From Microbacterium lacticum (GTDB lineage Bacteria > Actinomycetota > Actinomycetes > Actinomycetales > Microbacteriaceae): a stretch of DNA of 64,000 nucleotides. Each line of letters starts with the position of its first letter. The first letter of the stretch is position 1. The position numbers and the translations under genes were made by a program. Below the pieces are notes generated by a model. The model did not search any database and had not been told where the DNA came from. It was given only the letters and a program-made list of their open reading frames with translations. Of the stretch, positions 35,023-44,080 are shown piece after piece. The stretch spans positions 124,001 through 188,000 of the forward strand of contig NZ_VFPS01000003.1 in the NCBI RefSeq assembly GCF_006716815.1, read 5' to 3'.

Positions 35023-35059
35023 GACGAAGGGGGATGCCACGTGGCATCCCCCCTTCGTC
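35023..35059 (+). terminator. Terminator of hup built from the GGATGCC word
   Basis: GACGAAGGGGGATGCCAC (35023-35040) is followed at once by its complement (35041-35059), a near-perfect 18-bp stem with no loop beyond the two central bases. Each arm contains one copy of GGATGCC/GGCATCC, the over-represented word of this genome. A short T-containing stretch follows. Confidence 0.8.
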
Positions 35060-35102
35060 GTCTCTGGCTGTCCGCCCGAGCAGGCCCGCGTAGGCTGGAC
35101 GG

Positions 35103-37097
35103 GTGCCCACCCGTGCCTACCGGGTCGCAGGTCTTGCGATCCTCCTGATCGCCGCGCTCGCCGCGATGATCATCGGGCTCCTCTACGGCGGGGGCGCGGA
35201 TGCCCCGCTGATCGCCGATCCCGGGCCGCTCGTGCGCTGGGGGCTTCCGACCGCGACGCTCGCGGTGAACCTCTCCGCCGCCGGCATGGTCGGCTCGCTC
35301 GTGCTCGCCCTCTTCGCACTGCGCGCCGGCAGCCGCCCGTTCGACACGGCGCTCGATGTGGCCTCGGCCGCCGCGGCGATCTTCACCGTCTCGAGCGCCG
35401 TCGTCGCCTTCCTGACCTTCGTCAACATCTTCAACGCCGCCCCCAGCGCGGGCGCCGAGTTCGGGCAGCAGCTCGGCCGCTTCCTCGTCGACACCGAGGT
35501 CGGTCGCGCCTGGGCGCTGACGACGATCGCCGGCGCCGTCCTCACGGTGCTCACCTTCGCCGTGCGCGGCTGGACGCCGACGCTCCTCGTCACCGCGCTC
35601 GCGGTGGCCGCCCTCATCCCGATGGCCACGCAGGGCCACGCGGGCGACGAGGCCGGCCACAACACGGCCGTCGTCTCGCTCTCGCTGCACATCATCGGCG
35701 CGGCGGTCTGGCTCGGCGGGGTGGTGCTGCTCGTGGCGCTCCGCCCGCGCCTCGACCGCGCCGAGCTCGCCGACGTGCTCGCCCGCTACTCGTCGATCGC
35801 CCTCGCCGCGTTCGTCGTGGTCGCCCTCTCCGGCGTCGCGCGCGCGATCGTCGGCGTCGTCGCGTGGCAGAACCTGTTCTCGCCGTACGGCGCGATCCTC
35901 GCCGTGAAGGTCATCGCCCTGATCGCGATCGGCGTGCTCGGCGCCGCGTACCGCCTGCGACTCATCGCCCGCATCAGAACGGATGCCGAACCGTCCAGCG
36001 CCCGCGCCGCCGGACGGTTCTGGGGGCTCATCGCGCTCGAGCTGGCCTTCATGGGCATCGCGTCGGGCGCCGCCGTCGCCCTCTCGCGGACGCCCCCGCC
36101 GGTGGACACGAAACTGCCCGCCGTGCCGAGCCCCGCCGAGGTGCTCACCGGGGCGCCGCTGCCGCCCGAGCTCACCCCGATCCGCTGGATCACGAGCTGG
36201 GACATCGACGTGCTGTGGGCCTTCGCCGTCGGGTTCGGCGTGTTCTTCTACCTGGCCGGGGTGTGGCGGCTGCGTCGCCGCGGCGACCGCTGGCCGCTCC
36301 ACCGCACCGTGCTGTGGCTCGGCGGCCTGGCGCTGCTCCTCTGGGTCACGAGCGGCTCGGTCAACGCGTACCAGGACTACCTGTTCAGCATGCACATGGT
36401 CGGGCACATGCTGCTGTCGATGGCGATCCCGATGATGCTCGTCTTCGGGGCTCCGGTGACCCTGGCATCCCGCGCCATCGTCAAGCGTTCGGACGGCACC
36501 CGCGGCGGTCGGGAGTGGATCCTCTGGGCCGTGCACACGCCGTTCTCGCGCGTCATCACGCACCCACTGTTCGCCGCGGCGATGTTCATCGGCTCGCTCT
36601 GGGCGTTCTACTACACCGACCTCTTCCGCTGGAGCCTCTACGACCACCTCGGGCACGAGTGGATGGTCGCGCACTTCCTCATCTCGGGATACCTGTTCGT
36701 GCAGTCGCTCGTCGGCATCGACCCGGTGCCGTATCGCCTGCCGTATCCGTTCCGCCTGCTGACCCTCATCGGCGTCATGGCGATGCACGCGTTCTTCGGC
36801 ATCTCCATCATGATGTCGACCGGCCTGTTCGTCGCGGAGTGGTTCGGGTCGATGGGGCGCACGTGGGGCGATCCGCCGCTCGTCGATCAGTACGCCGGCG
36901 GCGGCGTGGCGTGGTCGATCGGCGAGATCCCGACGCTGATCCTCGCGATCACGGTCGCGATCCAGTGGAGCCGGTCGGATGACCGTGCCCAGCGCCGCTC
37001 CGACCGTCAGGCCGAGCGCACCGGCGACGCCGAGCTCGAGGAGTACAACGCGCGCCTGCAGGCGCTCGCCGACCGCGACGCCCGCGCGCGGCGCTGA
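35103..37097 (+). CDS. CopD / CtaG (caa3-type assembly) fusion membrane protein
   Basis: The 664-residue protein has about 14 helices. The N-terminal half (to about 340) resembles the CopD copper-resistance domain, with TQGHAGDEAGHNTAV and HIIGAAVWLGGVVLL carrying conserved histidines. The C-terminal half (about 365-620) is a CtaG/DUF2134-like cytochrome c oxidase copper-assembly domain with FSMHMVGHMLLSM, YDHLGHEWMVAHF and MHAFFGISIM. Fusion of the two is common in actinomycetes and suggests copper delivery to cytochrome oxidase. TAGGCT (35091-35096) lies 6 bases before the GTG (leaderless). Confidence 0.87.
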   Translation: MPTRAYRVAGLAILLIAALAAMIIGLLYGGGADAPLIADPGPLVRWGLPTATLAVNLSAAGMVGSLVLALFALRAGSRPFDTALDVASAAAAIFTVSSAVVAFLTFVNIFNAAPSAGAEFGQQLGRFLVDTEVGRAWALTTIAGAVLTVLTFAVRGWTPTLLVTALAVAALIPMATQGHAGDEAGHNTAVVSLSLHIIGAAVWLGGVVLLVALRPRLDRAELADVLARYSSIALAAFVVVALSGVARAIVGVVAWQNLFSPYGAILAVKVIALIAIGVLGAAYRLRLIARIRTDAEPSSARAAGRFWGLIALELAFMGIASGAAVALSRTPPPVDTKLPAVPSPAEVLTGAPLPPELTPIRWITSWDIDVLWAFAVGFGVFFYLAGVWRLRRRGDRWPLHRTVLWLGGLALLLWVTSGSVNAYQDYLFSMHMVGHMLLSMAIPMMLVFGAPVTLASRAIVKRSDGTRGGREWILWAVHTPFSRVITHPLFAAAMFIGSLWAFYYTDLFRWSLYDHLGHEWMVAHFLISGYLFVQSLVGIDPVPYRLPYPFRLLTLIGVMAMHAFFGISIMMSTGLFVAEWFGSMGRTWGDPPLVDQYAGGGVAWSIGEIPTLILAITVAIQWSRSDDRAQRRSDRQAERTGDAELEEYNARLQALADRDARARR

Positions 37098-37156
37098 CCC
37101 GCGGGAGTGGGCGGCGGGGGGCCCGGGCGGCGGGCGGGGCGCGGGCGGCCGCCGGG

Positions 37157-38354
37157 TCAGCTGCCGTCGGTGATCGTGATGGCTGCCGTGCCGTCGGGCA
37201 GGATCGTCACGGTGCCCGCCACGTAGAAGGGCACGGCCTCGTCGAGGTGACGCACGCTGCCGTCGAAGATCGACTGGATGTCGACCTGGATCTGCGCGAC
37301 GGCCTGCACGCGCTGGATGGCCCAGTTCGCGCCGTCCGGTACGAGCGAGACGACGGGCTGCTGCACCATCGCCCACACGGGCGCCTCTTCGATGCGGTTG
37401 CGGACCACCAGGCCGAACGGGCATCCCGTCGGCTGCAGCACCTGCTGCGTCGCGCACGCGGTGAGGAAGTCTTCGACCTGCTGCTGCACCGCCGCCTCGA
37501 ACTCGGGCGTCGGCTCGGTCTGCAGGTCGACCGGGATGCTCGCCTGCGGCTTGTCGGAGAGCACGGCGACCCCGCGCGAGGTCGACACCGGGGTATCGAC
37601 CTCGATCGAGTACAGCCCCGGCGAGAAGACGAGAAGCGACACCGGCTCGAGCGGGTCGGCGTCGACACCGGCGACCTGCCGGGTGTCGAGGTCGAAGCCG
37701 TTCACCGTGAACCGGGTCGCGCCGCGCAGCGTCAGTTCGATCGCGGCGAGCGGGCTGGTCGAGAAGCGCCAGGTGGGGGCGACGCCGACCCAGCCGGCGC
37801 GCTCGACGCGGAACGCGGTCGTTCCCTCGTGCGGACCGGCCTGGTAGTGCACCGTCACCGTCGTGACGCCGTCGGCACCCTCGTCGGTGCCGACGACCGT
37901 GGCGTCGGTGAGCGGGGCGAGGGCCGCGGCGCGCAGGAGCGCCTGATTCGACTCGGAGGGCAGGCCCGCTGCCAACAGCTGCGCCGAATCCACGGCGACG
38001 CCGGGCAGGGCGAGGGCGTCGGCGGCCTGCTTGCCGGCGAGCAGGTCGAGGTAGCGGGTGACGAACGCCGACGGGCTGTAGAGATCGCGGTAGAGCACCG
38101 CCCCGGTCGCGCCCAGCGCGCCGACGAGCAGCACCCCGACCACCGCGAGTGCGGTCAGGTCGCGCCCGAGTGTGCGGCGCCGCCGCGAACCGCCGCGCGT
38201 GCGCGTGCCCGTGGCCGGAGCCTGTGCCCGTGCCCGTGCCCGTGCCCGTGCCTGTGCCCGTGCCGGAGGCCGTGGCTGTGGCGACCGCGACGTGCGCCGA
38301 GGCGCCCAGGCGCGGCGAGGCATCCACCTGCCCGTGCTCTGCGCCGCTCTCCAC
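37157..38354 (-). CDS. Membrane-anchored secreted protein, probably frameshifted near its N terminus
   Basis: The main frame encodes one membrane helix (LTALAVVGVLLVGALGATGAVL) followed by about 290 extracellular residues of no recognised family, with two Cys (a possible disulfide). The best start is GTG 38354, since TAGACT lies 6 bases upstream on the minus strand; that frame gives VESGAEHGQVDASPRLG and a Gly-Thr repeat, but it leaves the main frame. Removing one C near 38213 joins the two frames smoothly. Otherwise translation must begin at ATG 38323 with an odd Arg/Ala-rich N terminus. The single-base difference may be mutation, phase variation or sequence error. Confidence 0.7.
38221..38264. 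repeat. Imperfect hexanucleotide tandem repeat (GTGCCC)n
   Basis: About seven units of GTGCCC, two of them with CTGTGCC variants, lie in the N-terminal coding part of the gene above. In one frame they encode Gly-Thr repeats, in the other Ala-Arg. The 6-base unit keeps the frame when whole units change, so the frame difference seen at about 38213 is a separate event just outside the tract. Confidence 0.8.
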
Positions 38355-38414
38355 CCGCCCAGTCTAGGAAAGCCGGCCTGAGAGGACGCGGCATTTCCCT
38401 CTACCATGGAACGA

Positions 38415-39818
38415 ATGAGCCTGCCGCCCCTCTCTGCCGAGCAGGAGGAGCTGTTCCGGCTCATCGAAGACACCCGCGAGCACGTGTTCGTCACGGGGCG
38501 CGCCGGGACCGGCAAGTCGACGCTGCTGCAGCACCTGGCCTGGAACACCGAGAAGCAGATCGCGGTGTGCGCGCCGACCGGCGTCGCGGCGCTCAACGTC
38601 GAGGGGCAGACGATCCACTCGCTGTTCCGACTGCCGATCGGGCTGATCGCCGACAGCGAGCTCGAGCAGTCGGAGCCCGCCCGCAAGATCCTGAACGCGA
38701 TCGACACGCTCGTCATCGACGAGATCTCGATGGTGAACGCCGACGTGATGGATGCCATCGACCGCTCGCTCCGTCAGGCGCGGCGCCGGCGCTCCGAGCC
38801 GTTCGGCGGGGTGCAGATCGTCATGTTCGGCGACCCGTACCAGCTGGCCCCGGTGCCGCCGCGCGGCGACGAGCGCAAGTACGTCGACGACCACTACCGC
38901 TCGTTCTGGTTCTTCGACGCCCAGGTGTGGGCGGGGCCGCGGCCCGACGCCGCCGGGTCGCTGGGCGGAGCCATCCGCTCCGACGGGCTGCTCGACCTCG
39001 GGCGGGTGGGGGCGCCGCTGAACATCCGCGAGCTGCGCGAGATCCACCGCCAGGCCGACGACGGGTTCAAGGCGATGCTCAACGCCGTGCGCTACGGCGT
39101 CGTGACGGCCGACATCGCCGGTCAGCTGAACGCCGCGGGTGCGCGGCCGGTGCCCGAGCCGGTCGAGGGGGAGCACCCGATCATCACGCTCGCGACGCGC
39201 AACGACATCGTGAACCGCATCAACCAGCGGCACCTCGACGCCCTGACCGGGCCCGTGCAGACGGCGCGGGCGGAGGTGTCGGGCGACTTCGGCCGCGGCG
39301 AGAGCGGCTACCCCGCCGACGCCGAGCTGCAGCTAAAGGTCGGGGCGCAGGTGATGTTCCTGCGCAACGACATCGCCGGGTACGGCGCGCCCGGCGGCGG
39401 CGGCCCGCGCTGGGTCAACGGCTCGATCGGCACGGTGACGCGTATCGCCGGGGGCACCGTGCGCGTCGAGCTCGACGGCGAGGAGCACGACGTCGAGCCG
39501 GCGGTGTGGGAGAGGTTCCGCTACGCGTACGATCCCGCGACCCGCAAGCTCACCCGCGACATCGTCGCCGAGTTCACCCAGTTTCCGCTGCGGCTCGCGT
39601 GGGCGGTCACGATCCACAAGTCGCAGGGCAAGACGTACGACCGCGCCGTGATCGACCTCGGCTCGGGCGCGTTCGCGCCGGGTCAGACCTACGTCGCGCT
39701 GTCACGGCTGACCTCGCTGGACGGCCTCTACCTGACGCGTCCGCTGCGCCCGAGCGACATCCTCGTCGACGCCGACGTCCGCCGCTTCATGGCCGGCGTG
39801 CGCGCGTCGGGGTTCTGA
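38415..39818 (+). CDS. PIF1-like DNA helicase / AAA ATPase
   Basis: The 467-residue protein is a superfamily 1 helicase of the PIF1/RecD2-like group: Walker A GRAGTGKST, motif Ia CAPTGVAALNVEGQTIHSLF, Walker B VIDEISMVNADVMDAID, motif III GDPYQLAPVPP, and C-terminal motifs V-VI in AVTIHKSQGKTYDRAVID and YVALSRLTSLDGLYL. It probably unwinds DNA with 5'-to-3' polarity by family analogy. Start ATG 38415 is preferred to ATG 38406 because TACCAT (38402-38407) lies 7 bases before it. Divergent from the previous gene, with both promoters leaderless. Confidence 0.9.
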   Translation: MSLPPLSAEQEELFRLIEDTREHVFVTGRAGTGKSTLLQHLAWNTEKQIAVCAPTGVAALNVEGQTIHSLFRLPIGLIADSELEQSEPARKILNAIDTLVIDEISMVNADVMDAIDRSLRQARRRRSEPFGGVQIVMFGDPYQLAPVPPRGDERKYVDDHYRSFWFFDAQVWAGPRPDAAGSLGGAIRSDGLLDLGRVGAPLNIRELREIHRQADDGFKAMLNAVRYGVVTADIAGQLNAAGARPVPEPVEGEHPIITLATRNDIVNRINQRHLDALTGPVQTARAEVSGDFGRGESGYPADAELQLKVGAQVMFLRNDIAGYGAPGGGGPRWVNGSIGTVTRIAGGTVRVELDGEEHDVEPAVWERFRYAYDPATRKLTRDIVAEFTQFPLRLAWAVTIHKSQGKTYDRAVIDLGSGAFAPGQTYVALSRLTSLDGLYLTRPLRPSDILVDADVRRFMAGVRASGF

Positions 39819-39846
39819 CCCGGGGCATCCCCCGCGTGGGCGCGGG

Positions 39847-40512
39847 TCAGGCGACGGTGGCGGTGGATGCCTCGGCCTTGGCCGCGGCGAGGTCGACGAA
39901 CAGGTCGGTGTTGAACTGGTACGCCAGGAGCACCTCGTCGATGACGCGCTCGGCCTCGACGGCATCCCACGGCGCGGCGTCGAGCTGCTCGCGGTAGACG
40001 TCCTTGAACGCGGCCGGGTCGGCGATCTCGTCGAAGACGTAGAACCCGATGCCGTTGGAGCCGAGCTCGAACTGGCGCGCCATGATCTTGCCGATGAACT
40101 GGCCGCCCGAGAGGTCGCCGAGGTAGCGGGTGTAGTGGTGTGCGACGAAGCCCCCGGGCCAGGTCGAGGCGACCTCCTCGATGCGCGCGACGTAGCGCTC
40201 GGTGGTCGGCAGCGGGGTGATGCGGCTGCGCCAGTCGTCGCCGATCAGGTAGGCGAGGTCGGCCTCGAGGGCCGGGAGGCGCGTCAGCTTCTCGGTGATG
40301 AACGGGGCCGCGATTGGGTCATCCCGCATCGCGTCGGCCGCCGCCTCGAGCGTCTCGTAGATGAACCAGTGCTGCGCGACGAGGGCGACGTAGTCGTCGC
40401 GGGTGCCGTTTCCGCGCATGAGATCGCTCATGAAACCGGCGCCTTCGCTGCCGGAATGGGCGTTGCGCGAGCGCTCGCGCAGGGCGGTCGAGAACGGGAC
40501 GAGCTCAGCCAT
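39847..40512 (-). CDS. Heme oxygenase (biliverdin-producing)
   Basis: The 221-residue protein opens heme to release iron. The proximal histidine lies in RSRNAHSGSEG (His23), and YTRYLGDLSGGQ is the distal-helix glycine motif of canonical heme oxygenases. Length is normal. TATGCT lies 7 bases before ATG 40512 on the minus strand, and an iron-box-like sequence lies just upstream. The DUF2470 gene, often linked with heme enzymes, is next upstream in the same direction. Confidence 0.94.
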   Translation of the reverse strand: MAELVPFSTALRERSRNAHSGSEGAGFMSDLMRGNGTRDDYVALVAQHWFIYETLEAAADAMRDDPIAAPFITEKLTRLPALEADLAYLIGDDWRSRITPLPTTERYVARIEEVASTWPGGFVAHHYTRYLGDLSGGQFIGKIMARQFELGSNGIGFYVFDEIADPAAFKDVYREQLDAAPWDAVEAERVIDEVLLAYQFNTDLFVDLAAAKAEASTATVA

Positions 40513-40530
40513 GACCGTCAGCATAGCTGA

Positions 40531-40550
40531 AACTAAGGCTCAACTAACCT
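40531..40550. promoter_or_regulatory. DtxR/IdeR-like iron box
   Basis: On the minus strand this reads AGGTTAGTTGAGCCTTAGTT, resembling the DtxR/IdeR consensus TTAGGTTAG-CTAACCTAA in its half-sites. It covers the -35 region of the heme oxygenase promoter, so iron repression of heme-iron release is a sensible inference. Match is partial. Confidence 0.45.
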
Positions 40551-40639
40551 GAAGGTTTCGAAGGAGAACGCCCAGGGTCGCCGAGGGGCCCGGGGTCGGC
40601 GGCCGGGGCGGCCCCCGGCGCACGGATCAGCGCACGAGG

Positions 40640-40951
40640 TCAGTCGTGCGGACGGGGCTCCACGCCGAGCCGCGCGCAGGCGGCGTCGTAAAGGGCGACG
40701 ATCTCTCGGCGCACCTCGCGGCGTTCGGTGATCTCGCCGCCGGGCCACGGCACGCGGATGACGTCTTCGGCGCCGTCGGCGGTGATCACATGCCACTGGC
40801 CGGCGGCGCCGTCGAAGGTCGTCATCGTCGAGGAGATCACGTCGGGCAGCGGCGAGAAGGCGCGGGCGATCAGCAGGTTGTCGTCGGTGTGGTCATCGTT
40901 CATGTGGACGAGCACGCCCGCGAGGGCGGCGTCGTCGAAAGTGTGCGGCAT
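40640..40951 (-). CDS. DUF2470 domain protein
   Basis: The 103-residue protein has the DUF2470 pattern: VLVHMNDDHTDDNLLIAR at about residues 13-30, then a beta core with MTTFDGAAGQWHV, and a closing PGGEITERREVRREIVALYDAA helix. The family is the C-terminal domain of HugZ-like heme-degrading proteins and often stands alone near heme genes. TAGGCT lies 6 bases before the ATG (leaderless). It may assist or regulate the adjacent heme oxygenase; this is contextual inference. Confidence 0.85.
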   Translation of the reverse strand: MPHTFDDAALAGVLVHMNDDHTDDNLLIARAFSPLPDVISSTMTTFDGAAGQWHVITADGAEDVIRVPWPGGEITERREVRREIVALYDAACARLGVEPRPHD

Positions 40952-41058
40952 CCGCTCAGCCTATGCACCCCGCCGGCGGCGGGACCGCGCCGGGCACCCC
41001 GGATGCACGGTCGCGGCGCGGGCATGATCTACGCTGGTGAGGACTATCGGGGGTGAGG

Positions 41059-42330
41059 ATGGCGGGCTCTTTGCGCGTGCGGCGGTGGACCGCTGCGGCG
41101 TGTGCGGCGATCGTCGTTCTGTCGTTGGTGGCGTGTGCGCCCGAGGCATCCGAAGGTCTCGATCTGCCGACTCAGGTCGACGCCTCCTTCTCCGACGAGG
41201 CGCAGGCGCAGCTGCAGGGAGCGGTCGATCTCGCGGTCGCCGCATCGGGCTCGACGGGCGCGATCGTCGGCGTCTGGGCGCCGTGGGCGGGCACGTGGCT
41301 GAAGGGCGTCGGCACGGTTGCGCCCGAGGGCAAGGACACGAGCACGAGCAACACGTTCAAGGCGGGCGCGGTCACGCGCGCGATGACCTGCGATGTGCTC
41401 TACGGCCTGGTCGAGCAGGGCACGGTCGCCCTCTCCGACAGCGTCACCAAGTACGTTCCGGGGCTGCCTGGCCACGAGGCGGTCACCCTCGGCCAGCTGT
41501 GCGATTCGACGAGCGGATTCGGGACGTACAGCGACCGCCTGAACGGCCGCTTCATGGCGAACCCGACGCGCACATGGAGCCCGCGCGAGCTCGTCGCCTA
41601 CGGCACGGGGTCGTCTGCGGCGACGCAGCCGGGCGCGGCGTTCGCCGACTCCGACACCGGGTACGTGCTGCTCGGCCTCGCGCTGGAGCACGCCAGTCGC
41701 AAGTCGGCCGCGGAGCTGCTCGACGCGTTCGTCTTCACGCCGACCGAGATGGATGCCACGGCGCTGCCCGCACCCGACGCGAGCGCGTCGTCGGCCGGCG
41801 TCCAGCTCTCCGGCCTCTGGTCTCCGAACGCCGAGGACGGCAGCGTCGCGTGCGCCGCGCCGGTCGACATCACCGACCTGTCGCCGAGCGCCGGGTTCAC
41901 CGCGTGGGGTGTCGTCTCCGACCTCACCGACCTCGGCCGGTACACGCAGGCGCTCGCCACCGGCGCGCGGCCCTACGACACCGACGCGCGGTTCGAGAAC
42001 CCGATGCCGGCGGCGGCGGATGCCCCGTCGTGGTTCACCGCCAAGGGCGGCACCTACCAGGCGGGGAGCCTCGTCGGCCAGTACGGCTCGATCCCCGGCT
42101 ACCTCACGGCGGCATTCGCCGATCGCAACACCGGCATGACCGTCGTCGCCGTGCTCAACAACTCGCGCGCATCGAACACGCTGGTGCGGAGCCTCGCCTG
42201 GCAGCTGGCGGCGATCGCGTCGAAGCTGCCGGCGGCGCCCGGCGAGACCGCGCCCGACGCCGGTCTGCCCTGGACGGCCGAGGACATGGGCGCTCAGGTC
42301 GCCGCGGCCGCCGTCTGCCCGCTGCCGTGA
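41059..42330 (+). CDS. Lipoprotein of serine beta-lactamase fold lacking the catalytic residues
   Basis: The 423-residue protein has a lipoprotein signal (VVLSLVACAP, lipid on the Cys) and the class C beta-lactamase fold. Where active relatives have S-x-x-K it reads A104-V-T-R107 in FKAGAVTRAMTC, and where they have YSN it reads ADSDTGYVLLG. Both nucleophile and base are therefore missing, while the fold landmarks (LCDSTSGF, GSIPGYLTAAF) remain. It is likely a pseudo-enzyme that binds rather than cleaves, perhaps a peptidoglycan-related ligand. ATG 41059 follows GGGTGAGG; its stop overlaps the EamA start. Confidence 0.8.
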   Translation: MAGSLRVRRWTAAACAAIVVLSLVACAPEASEGLDLPTQVDASFSDEAQAQLQGAVDLAVAASGSTGAIVGVWAPWAGTWLKGVGTVAPEGKDTSTSNTFKAGAVTRAMTCDVLYGLVEQGTVALSDSVTKYVPGLPGHEAVTLGQLCDSTSGFGTYSDRLNGRFMANPTRTWSPRELVAYGTGSSAATQPGAAFADSDTGYVLLGLALEHASRKSAAELLDAFVFTPTEMDATALPAPDASASSAGVQLSGLWSPNAEDGSVACAAPVDITDLSPSAGFTAWGVVSDLTDLGRYTQALATGARPYDTDARFENPMPAAADAPSWFTAKGGTYQAGSLVGQYGSIPGYLTAAFADRNTGMTVVAVLNNSRASNTLVRSLAWQLAAIASKLPAAPGETAPDAGLPWTAEDMGAQVAAAAVCPLP

Positions 42331-42722
42331 TGACCGGCCCCCGCGCGGGGGCGAGCGCGTCGCCGGCGCCCGCGGTGATGCTCGTCGTCGCGGGGCTCGT
42401 GTGTCAGGAGGTCGGCGCCTCGATCGCCGTGCTGCTGTTCCCCGAGGCGGGGCCGCTCGGGATGGTGCTGCTGCGGCTCGGCTTCTCGGCGCTGATCCTG
42501 CTCGCCGTGACGCGCCCGCGTCTGGGCGGGCACTCGCGGCGTGACTGGGGTGCCGTGGGCGTGTTCGGATTCGTGCTGGCGGCGATGAACGGCCTGTTTT
42601 ACCTCGCGCTCGAGCGGCTGCCGCTCGGCGTGACGGTCACTATCGAGGTGCTCGGCCCGCTCGCCCTCGCGATCGCGACGGGGCGGCGCGTGTGGTCGCT
42701 CGTCTGGGCCGCGCTCGCGCGC
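42330..42722 (+). pseudogene. EamA-family exporter, 5' half only
   Basis: From ATG 42330 about 130 residues encode the first four or five helices of an EamA/RhtA-type amino-acid or metabolite exporter (QEVGASIAVLLFPEAGPLGM, RLGFSALILLAVTRPRLGG, NGLFYLALERLPLGVTVTIEVLGPLALA). At about 42720 the sequence passes in frame into a transposase; the second EamA repeat is missing. The open frame thus predicts a fused protein ending at 44024, but neither half is complete. Confidence 0.75.
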
Positions 42723-44024
42723 GATCAGCTCGCCAATGCGCTGATCGAAGCAACTCTCCCCGAGCTTCCTGAGGCATATCGTCCGGCGGCATACACGGTC
42801 GCGTTCGACGCAACACCGCTTCCCGAATTCGCTCGTGGAGTCGGAAGGAGCCGAAAGAACGCTCTCGGCCCGAACGAGAAGCTCTCGAGCGAACCTGAAG
42901 CCGGGTTCTACGTGCGGCACACGGAGGATCACGCGGACGATGGGTCGCAGCCCATGACGAAGGTGAAGTACGCCTTCGAGCTCGACATCCTCGTCGGTAT
43001 GCACCCCGACCCGCATCGCACAAAAGAGACGCCGATGCTGGCACTCGGGATCGCGCATCACAAGCCGGGGGAGATGCCCGGGGCAAATGCCCTCAAGGTG
43101 CTGGAGGGAACGCTGAAGCGAGGGCACGTGATCAAGGAGTACATCGCCGACCGCGCGTACCTCCCCGGCGCGAAGGTCGAGGATCTTCATCGGCACCTGT
43201 TCGACCACGGCATCGCAGTCGTCATGGACTACAAGAGGAACGAGTTCGGTATCCAGGCGCAGCACGAAGGCATGATTCTGGTCGATGGCCGCTGGTACTC
43301 GCCGTCGATGCTGGAGGAGCTCCGCAACCTCGGCGCCGAATGGGCGGCAGCACGGGAGCGACACGACAGCCTCATCAGCCGCGGTAAGCCCAGCACGATG
43401 CCCGACTTCACCGACCGTTTCGAGCTCCGCGCGATGTACGAGTTCCGCCCGAAGGAGAAGCCTGACAAGTTGGGCAACACGCCCATGGTGTGCCCGGCCG
43501 CGCGCCCGAACTCCACAGTGTGGTGTCCGCTGAAGGCCTTCCTTCCGGCCGGCGCCAAGTTTCCGATCCAGGGCGTCCCGGTCAGCCCAGGAAAAGCCTG
43601 CACGAACAAGAGCAGCATCGCTCTGCCGCGTGACGCCGACGGCGGAAGGGCACTGAAGTACCGGCAGGACTTCGCCTACGGCACCAGGGAGTGGCAGCTC
43701 CACTACGGTCGCCGCAATCTCGTCGAGTCGTTCAACTGGAGCATCAAGGGCGAGAGCGGGATCAACCTGCACGTCGCGAGCAATCGTCGCGTCCGCGGCG
43801 CGACCTCGAAGTACCTCTTCGCTGCGGTCGGCGTGGCGGTCGCCAACCTCGGCAAGATCCAGAAGTTCGTCCACCAGAAGGAGCGTGACGAGATCGACGA
43901 GGTGCTGGAAAAGGTAGGCATGGCTCCTATGGTCCGCAGCGGAAAGTCCGGGAGGTACCACCAGCTGGTGCACCGGCGGCGGGTGGAGGCCCAGATCCGG
44001 GAAGCCCATGAGCTGGCTTCCTGA
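42720..44024 (+). pseudogene. DDE transposase, 5'-truncated and fused to the EamA fragment
   Basis: About 434 residues of a large DDE transposase: the first catalytic aspartate in YTVAFDATPLPEFA, SSEPEAGFYVRHTEDH, ADRAYLPGAK, and the late glutamate in GRRNLVESFNWSIKGE. The exact IS family was not assigned. The N terminus and left end are missing, since the reading continues from the exporter without a stop. A hairpin lies 10 bases after the stop. It is the left margin of the low-GGATGCC island. Confidence 0.75.
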
Positions 44025-44033
44025 TCCAAATGC

Positions 44034-44066
44034 ATGCACGGCGCGGCGGCGAACCGCGTCGTGCAT
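44034..44066 (+). terminator. Hairpin after the transposase
   Basis: ATGCACGGCGCGG (44034-44046) pairs with CCGCGTCGTGCAT (44054-44066) with one mismatch around a 7-base loop. It may be the terminator or part of the original right end of the element. Confidence 0.55.
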
Positions 44067-44080
44067 GTGAGGATCGTGCG

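Noticed and set aside
38221..38264. Tandem repeat considered as CRISPR
   Set aside because: Six-base units with no spacers inside a coding gene; no cas genes anywhere in the window.
34020..38354. Very long minus-strand open frame (about 1440 codons)
   Set aside because: It lies antisense to ribosomal proteins, HU and CopD/CtaG and has shadow-type composition. Only its first 50 codons, which match the leaderless start at 38354, look real.
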